From positions 1 to 48,241 of the forward strand of contig JAICXK010000006.1 of assembly GCA_025980435.1 (NCBI GenBank): a stretch of DNA of 48,241 nt, given 5' to 3'. The position numbers were made by a program, and so were the translations under genes. This DNA is from Bryobacteraceae bacterium (lineage in GTDB: Bacteria; Acidobacteriota; Terriglobia; Bryobacterales; Bryobacteraceae). The notes under the pieces were generated by a model. That model was not told where the DNA came from. It did not search any database and saw only the letters and a program-made list of their open reading frames with translations. Of this stretch, positions 32,733 through 40,478 are shown piece after piece. Within the stretch, counting starts at the first letter, position 1. Each line of letters opens with the position of its first letter.

Positions 32733-32750
32733 AAGCCGGCGGCTGAGGGC
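32721..32750 (+). other. Hairpin spanning the ROK-kinase stop codon
   Basis: A nine-pair stem GCCCTTAGC / GCTGAGGGC (one G-U) with a 12-base loop, 20 bases before the xylulokinase start. No T run follows, so it is not a classic terminator; it may affect coupling between the two genes. Function inferred from position only. Confidence 0.3.
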
Positions 32751-32769
32751 TCATCGCTACCCTGAAGAA

Positions 32770-34269
32770 ATGTATTGGCTTGGACTCGATGTCGGCACGG
32801 GGGGATCTCGCGCCATCCTTGTAGATGCAGGCGGGCGTTGCCGTTATTCCTTCATCGCGGCTCATCGCGATATGCAGATGCTGCGGCCGCTGTGGGCTGA
32901 GCAGAGCCCGGATGACTGGTGGAATGCCTCCCAGACTGCAATTCAGGGCGTTCTGAAGGAGGCCGGGATCGATCCCGGCACAATTCGAGGTATCGGACTT
33001 TCCGGCCAGATGCACGGGCTCGTCATGCTCGATGCGAATAAGGAAGTCATTCGACCCGCCTTGATCTGGTGCGATCAGCGGAGCCAGCGCCAGGTTGATT
33101 TCATCAACTCCACTCTTGGGGCAAGCCGCGTTGTGGGCTACATTGCCAATCCCGTTCTGACGGGCTTTACGCTTCCCAAGCTTCTTTGGGTGCGCGAAAA
33201 CGAACCGGATCGCTTCGCGGCCATCCGCTACATTCTGCTCCCCAAAGATTACGTGCGTTTCAAGCTGACCGGCGAGTTTGCGACCGATGTATCCGACGCG
33301 AGCGGCACAGCGTTGTTCGACGTCGTCAACCGGCGCTGGTCGCGTGAGATGGTCGACGGCCTGGGTCTGGATCGAAGCACTCTTCCGAGGGCGTATGAAT
33401 CGAGTGAAGTGAGCGGCAGGATCTCGGTGGCTGCGGCGAACGCGACTGGATTGTCGCCTGGCACAACCGTTGTTGCCGGGGCAGGGGACCAGGCCGCCAG
33501 CGCGATCGGCAACGGGATTGTGGAAGCGGGCGAGATGTCATGTACACTCGGCACCTCGGGCGTCGTGTTCGCGTATCTTGCGAAGCCGGCGTATGACCCG
33601 GCGGGACGTGTCCATACGTTTTGCCACGCGATTCCGAACGCCTGGCACGTTATGGGTGTGACCCAAGGTGCCGGCCTCAGTCTGCAATGGTTCCGCAACA
33701 CGTTCACGCCGGATGCCGAATATGACGAGCTCACTGCGGAAGCCACGCTTTCACCTCCGGGCGCGCACGGTCTTTTCTGGCTGCCCTATTTGATGGGAGA
33801 GCGGACGCCGCACTTGGATGCAAATGCGCGGGCCGGGTGGATCGGGCTGACGGCCAGGCATCAACGAGCCGATCTGGTCCGTTCCATTCTGGAGGGCGTT
33901 TGTTACAGCCTGAAGGACGGCCTGGAGATCATCGCCGCGCTGGGCGCTCGCCCTTCCCTGGTGAAGCTCTCCGGGGGTGGCGCAAGAAGCCCGCTTTGGC
34001 ATCAGCTCTTCGCAACTATTTTTGGTGAGCGTGTGGCAACGCTGGAAACGCAGGAAGGCTCCGCCTACGGCGCGGCGCTTCTGGCCATGGTGGGCACTAG
34101 GGAGTACTCCAGCGCGGTCGAACTTTGCCGGGCAGCGATAAAAGAAGTCGCTGTGAACGATCCGGAACCGCCGGAGGTGGAGTTCTATCGGAAGCGTTAT
34201 CAGATCTTCCGCTCGCTCTATCCCGCACTCAAGCCCGCATTCCAGGCCATCGGCGAGTTGGATGCCTGA
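32770..34269 (+). CDS. xylB: Xylulokinase (FGGY family)
   Basis: 499 residues from ATG 32770, where the FGGY fold begins (MYWLGLDVGTGGSRAILVDA); the frame is open further upstream but overlaps the ROK gene. GLSGQMHGLVMLDANKEV carries the Gln-Met-His that binds xylulose in XylB. DVSDASGTALFDV contains the catalytic Asp and GAGDQAASAIGNGIVEAGE is the second FGGY signature. The C-terminal half has LVKLSGGGARSPLWHQLF, the adenosine motif. It phosphorylates D-xylulose in the pentose pathway; the closely placed ROK kinase would feed hexoses. Its stop overlaps priA by 8 bases. All key residues are present. Confidence 0.9.
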   Translation: MYWLGLDVGTGGSRAILVDAGGRCRYSFIAAHRDMQMLRPLWAEQSPDDWWNASQTAIQGVLKEAGIDPGTIRGIGLSGQMHGLVMLDANKEVIRPALIWCDQRSQRQVDFINSTLGASRVVGYIANPVLTGFTLPKLLWVRENEPDRFAAIRYILLPKDYVRFKLTGEFATDVSDASGTALFDVVNRRWSREMVDGLGLDRSTLPRAYESSEVSGRISVAAANATGLSPGTTVVAGAGDQAASAIGNGIVEAGEMSCTLGTSGVVFAYLAKPAYDPAGRVHTFCHAIPNAWHVMGVTQGAGLSLQWFRNTFTPDAEYDELTAEATLSPPGAHGLFWLPYLMGERTPHLDANARAGWIGLTARHQRADLVRSILEGVCYSLKDGLEIIAALGARPSLVKLSGGGARSPLWHQLFATIFGERVATLETQEGSAYGAALLAMVGTREYSSAVELCRAAIKEVAVNDPEPPEVEFYRKRYQIFRSLYPALKPAFQAIGELDA

Positions 34270-36685
34270 AACGGAGGCTCTGTATTGCGATGTTGCGCTT
34301 CCGGTTCCGATCGATCGCCTGTTCACGTACGAGCTTCCGCTGGCGCTTCGCCGCCGGACTGGGGTCGGCTGCCGTGTTATGGCGCCATTCGGTTCGCGAA
34401 AACTGAGCGGCTTAGTTCTGCGAACCCATAGCGACGAGCCTGACTGCGAACTCCGGGAGGTGTTGAGCCTGCGGGACGAAGAGCCCGTTCTCGACGCGGA
34501 ATTGATCGCGCTGGCGCGCTGGATTGCCGAATACTACTGTGCGCCCATTGGTGAGGTTGTCAGAGGGATGCTGCCCTTAACGGGCGAAAGTCGGCGAAGC
34601 GTACGTTACTCTCTAACCGGTCCGGGGCGCGACATTGCCCGTCAACTGGTTGTTACAGGCGGCAGCGATTCAGCGACCAAACTCCTGTCCGCGCTCGATG
34701 AACGTTCACGCTCGGCGGATTTTCTGGCCGCCAGGATTGAGAACGCCCGATCCGTTCTGCGCACCTTGGTCAAGCGCGGTTGGGTTGCCGCCGAAGAGAG
34801 TCAGGAGGATCGGGATCCATTTCGCGCGCCTGCAGAAAAGCTCAAGGCCGAATTTATCGAGAGGCCTGCACCCGCCGTCAAGCTGAAGAAGAATGAGCGG
34901 GAACTGCTCGCGTTCCTCGAGTTGCACCCGGGATCTCATAATCTGGCTGGACTCGGCGAAAAAGTGAAGAATGCCAGTGAAGCGGCGCGTTCCCTGGCTC
35001 GGCGGGCGTTAATCAAGTTGGAAGCGGAAGGATTGAAGGCCCCCAGCGGATTTGAGCGGCCCGTGCCGGTGCTGAATGAGCGCCAGGATCAGGCGTTTCA
35101 GGTAATCCGAAGCGCGCTTCAGGCCAACACGTTCAAACCCTTCCTGCTGCAGGGAGTAACGGGATCTGGAAAAACCGAAGTCTATCTGCGGAGCATCGAA
35201 GCGGCTCTCGGGCTGGGAAAAAATGCGCTGCTTCTCGTGCCTGAGATCGCTCTGACGCCTGCGGTGGCCGGGCAGTTCTTTCACCGTTTCGGCAAGCAGG
35301 TGGCGATTCTGCATTCGGCATTTGGAGATGCCGAGCGTGCGGAGCAATGGCGCAGAATTCGCAACGGGCAGGCTCGCGTGGTGGTGGGGACACGCTCGGG
35401 AGTTTTCGCGCCCGTGCAGAACCTGGGCCTTGTCATTGTTGACGAGGAGCACGACGGCAGCTATAAACAGCAGGAGACGCCGCGCTATCACGGCCGCGAT
35501 GTAGCGTTGATGCGCGCCAGGAATTCCGGTGCCGTGGCCGTCCTGGGATCGGCGACGCCGAGCCTGGAAACGCGCTATAACGCGGAGCAGGGCAAGTACA
35601 ACATTCTGCTGCTGCCTGAACGTATCGCCCGGCGTCCGCTGCCCGCGGTCGAGATTGTGGACATGCGGCTGGAGTTTTTAGAGACGAAGCGACAGGCGAC
35701 GTTTTCACGAAAGTTGCTCAGCCAGATGGAGCAGCGGCTGGCCCAGCGCGAACAGACCATGCTGCTGCTGAACCGCCGCGGATTCTCCAGCTTCATGGTT
35801 TGCCGTGCCTGCGGCGAACGGATGGCCTGCACGAATTGCTCAGTCGCCCTGACCCACCATCGGCGCGATCGCCGCATGCTTTGCCATTACTGTGGTTACG
35901 CCGAGAAGATTCCATCGGAGTGTCCGAAATGCGGCAGCGATTATATTCAGTTTCTGGGGACCGGTTCGGAACGCGTAGAAGACGAGCTGCATCAGCACCT
36001 GCCTGCGGCTCGGATTGCGCGGCTCGACCGCGATAGCGCCAGCGGCAAAGGCGCTTTCGAACAGATTCTTCAAGCCTTCCGGGAGGGCGAAATAGACATC
36101 CTGGTTGGTACGCAGATGATCGCCAAAGGGCATGACATTCCGAATGTGACGCTTGTGGGAGTTGTGCTCGCTGATATTGGCCTCAGCATGCCCGATTTTC
36201 GGGCTGCCGAGCGAAATTTCCAATTGCTCACCCAGGCGGCTGGACGAGCGGGACGGGGCGCTGCGCCGGGACGCGTCGTTGTCCAGACGTTGAATCCCGA
36301 TCACTACGCGATTCGGTTTGCCGCCGAGCAGGATTACGAAGGCTTTTACAAGAAGGAGTTGGAGTTCCGTAAGTGGCTGCGCTATCCTCCGTTCGCCGCG
36401 TTGGCCAACGTGCTGGTGCGAGCGGAAAAGCAGGAAGAGGCATTACGCATGGGCGCGCAGCTTGGGTTGATGCTGAACCCACCGCCGTCCGGGATACGCG
36501 TGATGGGACCCGCCGAGGCGCCCACTCTGCGCTTGAAGAATGAATTTCGCTATCAAATCCTGCTGAAGGCCGCTAAGCGCTCAATGCTCCGCGAACTGTT
36601 GCGCGAACTGCGGAGATTCGCGGAGAAGGAAAAGTGGAAAGCGACCGCGCTGGTGATCGATGTGGACCCGATCAGCCTGATGTGA
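34262..36685 (+). CDS. priA: Primosomal protein N' (replication restart helicase PriA)
   Basis: 807 residues. The 3'-DNA-binding domain opens with CDVALPVPIDRLFTYELPLA. Helicase motif I is GVTGSGKTEVYLR (near 295-308), motif II is VDEEHDGSYKQQ (near 393), and motif III is VLGSATPSLETRY. The zinc module lies between them and motif V at about 515-560: CRACGERMACTNC, then CHYCGY and CPKCGSD, with the eight cysteines in four pairs. GTQMIAKGHDIPNVTLVGVV and AAGRAGRG are the C-terminal helicase motifs. PriA restarts stalled forks by loading DnaB; it is cytosolic. The start overlaps the xylB stop by 8 bases. No damage seen. Confidence 0.95.
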   Translation: MPETEALYCDVALPVPIDRLFTYELPLALRRRTGVGCRVMAPFGSRKLSGLVLRTHSDEPDCELREVLSLRDEEPVLDAELIALARWIAEYYCAPIGEVVRGMLPLTGESRRSVRYSLTGPGRDIARQLVVTGGSDSATKLLSALDERSRSADFLAARIENARSVLRTLVKRGWVAAEESQEDRDPFRAPAEKLKAEFIERPAPAVKLKKNERELLAFLELHPGSHNLAGLGEKVKNASEAARSLARRALIKLEAEGLKAPSGFERPVPVLNERQDQAFQVIRSALQANTFKPFLLQGVTGSGKTEVYLRSIEAALGLGKNALLLVPEIALTPAVAGQFFHRFGKQVAILHSAFGDAERAEQWRRIRNGQARVVVGTRSGVFAPVQNLGLVIVDEEHDGSYKQQETPRYHGRDVALMRARNSGAVAVLGSATPSLETRYNAEQGKYNILLLPERIARRPLPAVEIVDMRLEFLETKRQATFSRKLLSQMEQRLAQREQTMLLLNRRGFSSFMVCRACGERMACTNCSVALTHHRRDRRMLCHYCGYAEKIPSECPKCGSDYIQFLGTGSERVEDELHQHLPAARIARLDRDSASGKGAFEQILQAFREGEIDILVGTQMIAKGHDIPNVTLVGVVLADIGLSMPDFRAAERNFQLLTQAAGRAGRGAAPGRVVVQTLNPDHYAIRFAAEQDYEGFYKKELEFRKWLRYPPFAALANVLVRAEKQEEALRMGAQLGLMLNPPPSGIRVMGPAEAPTLRLKNEFRYQILLKAAKRSMLRELLRELRRFAEKEKWKATALVIDVDPISLM

Positions 36686-36714
36686 AACGGATGTTAAAGT
36701 GGTCGTTATACGAT

Positions 36715-36792
36715 GGCGGCTGTAGCTCAGTTGGTAGTAGCGCCAGATTGTGGTTCTGGATGTCGAGGGTTCGAATCCCTCCAGCCGCCCCA
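36715..36792 (+). tRNA. tRNA-His (anticodon GTG)
   Basis: 78 bases including the extra G at -1, discriminator C and an encoded CCA, as in tRNA-His. The anticodon arm is CCAGA-TTGTGGT-TCTGG and the T arm is GAGGG-TTCGAAT-CCCTC, both perfect. The D arm reads GCTC-AGTTGGTAGTAGC: relative to the usual GGTAGAGC there is one extra T (between G22 and A23), which bulges the D stem. Either a real variant or a one-base error. Confidence 0.93.
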
Positions 36793-36845
36793 GTAGCACT
36801 GGTAACTAATTGCCGGCGTGGCTACGCTCCATAAACCCCGAGTCA

Positions 36846-39800
36846 TCAAAAACTGATTCGTCCGCTGATCTGAAGCTCACGGCCGGTGCCCTCCGCCATT
36901 GTGATGGAACCAAACTGGGGAGTATTGACGAAGTTGTTCGGATACCCCCAGTTGCTGTGATTCAACGCATTGAATGCATCCACCCGAAGCGTGAAGCTGT
37001 AGCGCTCGGTAATCATGAACCGCCGCTGCACCGATTGGTCGAGATTCACAAATTTGGGCCCGAAAAGCGTGTTGACGCCGGAATTGCCGAAGGTGTACGG
37101 AGCGGGAGCGGCGAAGGCCGCGGGATTGAACCATTGCGCAGTGGTACGAGTGCCCGCCGGATATAAGGGTTGGCCCGTGACATTGGCGCGAATCGGATTC
37201 TGCCCCAGCAGTGTGCCTGCATTCGCCGTGTCTCCAAAAACCTGGATGGTAAACGGCATGCCGCTTTGCGCTGTAAGAATAGTTCCCATGCTCCAACCCG
37301 ACGTCAATCGGTTCAGCAAACCACGTCCCCCGCGCCCGGGTATGTTGTAGACCACACTGGCCACGAACCGGTGCGGAACATCCATTCCGTTGAGTCCCTT
37401 CTCCGCAGCGAGATCCGAGTTGTCCTGCGGAATTGCCGCTTGCATCATGGCCGAGCGAAAATCGGCCGCATCTGTGAGGCTTTTCGACCACGTATAGTTC
37501 GCGAGGAATGTCAGGCCGCCACGGAACTCCCTTCGCACATCGACCCAACCTGCGTCATACCAACTATGGGCGGTGTTCTCGAGATAGTTAATAGCCGATA
37601 CCGGAGTGGTGTAGCTCTTAATTGCGAAGTTTTCGGGATTGTCGCCGTCAAAAGATGTCCCGGGAAGGAATGTAACGGTCTTGTAGGGACGCCGTGCCTG
37701 GACCGGCCCCGGTCCGGGCGGGGCATTATTGATGAGATGGGAACGCTGCAGGTGATAGCCTCGTGCGCCTTGGTAGCCCGCCTCCACCACGATATGGCCG
37801 GGCAGCGCTTTCTCTACGGTAAAGCTCCACTGATTGATATATTGCGCGGGAGAATGCGGATCGAGCGAAGTGAAGGAGACGACGGTCTGACCCAATACCG
37901 GCGGAGCGAAGTTGAATCCGGAAAGGCTCGGAGTGTAATTGTCGCTCTGCAGGGTTTCCGCAAAGACATAAGGCGGATTGTGGCGCTGGTTGCACCATGT
38001 GTTCATGTCAACGGGCGTATAGAATCTGCCAAATCCGGCGCGCAGCACGATGCCGAGGCTGCGAATCTGTTGGGCAATGCCGATACGTGGGGCGAAGTTC
38101 GTGTGGTTCGGATACCAGAGGCCTCTCGGTGTTCCGGACTGCCCTCCGACGAAGGCATGGAGTTGACCATCCTGAAACATCAGGTTCGCCCCCGGCTCGT
38201 CCAGATCCGATAGTGCGCTCATGTATTCGTAGCGCAGCCCCAGGTTGAGCGTGGTCGTATTCGTGACTTGCCATGTGTCCTGAATAAATGCATTTCCGTA
38301 CCATTGCCTGAGATTCATGGAGGGAACGCCCGCCTGGCGCTGCTTCACCACAGGGTCGCCCAGAAGAAAGCTGGCCAGGCCCGAGCCCGTTCCATCATTG
38401 CTCGCCGTCTCGGTTGTAAAGCCATTGGTGAACTGATAATAGCCGCGTGTCTCAAAAAAACCCCACATCGGCCAGAATAGGGGAAGATAGCCGCCGCCCA
38501 CCTTCAACGAATGCCGCCCCGCCTGCCGGTTCCACGTATCTTCGAGTTGGAGGAAGGTATCCCAGTCCTTCACAGGCGTCGCGCTGAACGAATCGCCGAT
38601 CGGCGTGTAACCCTGCACGTTGAAGTACGGCATCCCCCATGAGCCCTTACCGCCCCATGACACGCCTTGAATTCCAAGTTCAGAAACATAGTCATGGGTA
38701 TTGTTGTTCTCCGAATACTCATGCATAGAGAGCCGTGACATGCCGAAAGAAATGTTGTTGACCGTAGCCGGCGAGAATATGTGCGTGTAGGAAATGGTCA
38801 GGTTTTGGGCCATGTTGTCGTCATATAAGCCAAAACCGGGCAAGTTGACTGGCGTGAATCCGCTCTCGTGCTCGCCCGTATAGCGGGCAAAGAAAGCATC
38901 TCCATTCGAGAAATTGCGATCCACACGAAGCGTCCCCTGGTCCCAAGGTTGTGTGGCCGTGCGCACATCGCTGTAATTGTTCGAATCCGCCGCGCCGCTC
39001 GTCATGGCTCCCATGCTCATTCCCATTCCCATACCCGCGCCGGACATTCCAAGATTCGGCAAGGGGACTACACTGAGCGCCTTGCTCGCAACCGGGCTGA
39101 TCATCGAGGACGGAATCATGTTATCCGGAAAAGGGTTTCGAATGATTCGGGGGTTCGTTGCACTTACGGGCAACGCCGGGTCAAAGTTTGGGTTGGACGA
39201 TGAGCTAAGAGGGTTATAGATCATTTTCCCGCTCTGGCTGAAGTCCCCGGTACGCTCCGCCGCGGTAGGCACGGTTTCTACCTGATAGATCTGGTTGGCG
39301 AATCGGAACCCTTCATAGTTCGCGAAGAAGAAAGTTTTATCTTTTTGGATCGGGCCGCCGAGAGAGGCGCCGAACTGATTTTGCACCAGATGCGGAACAT
39401 TGCTCGCGTTCCAGACTCGGGCATCGAGAGCAGTATTTCGCAAATATTCGTAGAGCGTGCCGTGCAGCGTGTCGGTGCCCGACCGGGTAATCATGTTGAC
39501 CTGCGCCCCACCGGCGCCGCCAAACTCGGCCGAATAGCTGCCCGTCTGGACTTTGAATTCTTGAATGGCGTCTGGAGAAGGGCTCAACGACAGCGTCCAG
39601 AAGGTTGGATCGGAATCCGTAGTGCCGTCCAGCAGATAATAGTTCGCATTTGCGCGGTTTCCCGCCGCACTGAATGCGGTCCCCTGGCCGGGACGCCAAT
39701 AGAGCTGGTTCTGATTCCCGTCCTGGACGCCCATGTTCATGTTCGAAGTGGTACCGGGAGCGAGCACCGCCAAATCCAGGACATGCCGGCCATCCAGCGG

Positions 39801-40277
39801 AAGTTGCGTTGTCAACGTGGGGTCGATGAGTTCGCCCAGCGTGGCGTCGGTCGTCCGCAGAGGCGGTGGAGTTGCGTTGACATTAACAACCTGTGTACTG
39901 GTTCCTATTTGCAGAGTCACGTCCACGCGCAGATCCTGGTTGACTGTCAATACCAGGTTGCGTACGTGCTTAGCGAATCCTGGCCGTTCCGCTTGCAACT
40001 GGTAATTGCCAGGCTTTACAGCCGTAAATTGATAGAATCCCTGAGCGTCGGAAAACGTCCGGCGGACGAGGCCGGTGTCCGCCGATTTCAGCGCCATCGC
40101 GACCCCTGACATCGCTGCCTGCTTTGCGTCGACCACCTGACCGGTCAGCGACGCAACATTCGTCTGACCACGGGCGTTCGTCACGAACGCAAAGACAAGG
40201 ACGGCGCTCCAGCACAAAGGGCCGAGACAACGGATTGTAAAGAATTCTGGTGTGAGTGCAGTTCGAATGCTGTGCAT
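36846..40277 (-). CDS. TonB-dependent receptor with carboxypeptidase-regulatory N-terminal domain (Oar-like)
   Basis: 1,143 residues from ATG 40277, chosen because the signal peptide (FFTIRCLGPLCWSAVLVFAF) follows closely. After the signal, about residues 38-120 hold the regulatory beta-sandwich (VASLTGQVVDAKQAAMSGVA, then KPGNYQLQAERPGF). The plug domain follows with LPLDGRHVLDLAVLAPGTTS and GSYSAEFGGAGGAQVNMITR. The rest is a large barrel ending in SFTLRVDAFNALNHSNWGYP and a final aromatic-type strand (LQISGRISF). It sits in the outer membrane and imports or surface-displays large substrates. An unusual Met/Gly-rich patch occurs near residues 409-426. No SusD is beside it. It follows a glycosidase gene on the same strand by about 200 bases. 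Confidence 0.92.
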   Translation of the reverse strand: MHSIRTALTPEFFTIRCLGPLCWSAVLVFAFVTNARGQTNVASLTGQVVDAKQAAMSGVAMALKSADTGLVRRTFSDAQGFYQFTAVKPGNYQLQAERPGFAKHVRNLVLTVNQDLRVDVTLQIGTSTQVVNVNATPPPLRTTDATLGELIDPTLTTQLPLDGRHVLDLAVLAPGTTSNMNMGVQDGNQNQLYWRPGQGTAFSAAGNRANANYYLLDGTTDSDPTFWTLSLSPSPDAIQEFKVQTGSYSAEFGGAGGAQVNMITRSGTDTLHGTLYEYLRNTALDARVWNASNVPHLVQNQFGASLGGPIQKDKTFFFANYEGFRFANQIYQVETVPTAAERTGDFSQSGKMIYNPLSSSSNPNFDPALPVSATNPRIIRNPFPDNMIPSSMISPVASKALSVVPLPNLGMSGAGMGMGMSMGAMTSGAADSNNYSDVRTATQPWDQGTLRVDRNFSNGDAFFARYTGEHESGFTPVNLPGFGLYDDNMAQNLTISYTHIFSPATVNNISFGMSRLSMHEYSENNNTHDYVSELGIQGVSWGGKGSWGMPYFNVQGYTPIGDSFSATPVKDWDTFLQLEDTWNRQAGRHSLKVGGGYLPLFWPMWGFFETRGYYQFTNGFTTETASNDGTGSGLASFLLGDPVVKQRQAGVPSMNLRQWYGNAFIQDTWQVTNTTTLNLGLRYEYMSALSDLDEPGANLMFQDGQLHAFVGGQSGTPRGLWYPNHTNFAPRIGIAQQIRSLGIVLRAGFGRFYTPVDMNTWCNQRHNPPYVFAETLQSDNYTPSLSGFNFAPPVLGQTVVSFTSLDPHSPAQYINQWSFTVEKALPGHIVVEAGYQGARGYHLQRSHLINNAPPGPGPVQARRPYKTVTFLPGTSFDGDNPENFAIKSYTTPVSAINYLENTAHSWYDAGWVDVRREFRGGLTFLANYTWSKSLTDAADFRSAMMQAAIPQDNSDLAAEKGLNGMDVPHRFVASVVYNIPGRGGRGLLNRLTSGWSMGTILTAQSGMPFTIQVFGDTANAGTLLGQNPIRANVTGQPLYPAGTRTTAQWFNPAAFAAPAPYTFGNSGVNTLFGPKFVNLDQSVQRRFMITERYSFTLRVDAFNALNHSNWGYPNNFVNTPQFGSITMAEGTGRELQISGRISF

Positions 40278-40478
40278 GGAATGGAGTGCCGATTGAGTCC
40301 GGATGTTACAGGTTTCAAAGGGAGTAAGGGAGATGTTAGCGCCAGCAATCCCGGATTGCATCATCCCATCGATTGAAATTGCTCTCAGCCCCTCGATTGA
40401 GCCTGCGGCCGCCGTTTATTTTTCAGGATGTGACTCAAGCAGAATTTACCAGTGTGAAGGCGCAGTGCCCTTGCCTAT

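Noticed and set aside
37170-38213. 347-codon plus-strand frame opposite the TonB receptor
   Set aside because: Antisense shadow with Arg/Cys-rich translation and no family pattern.
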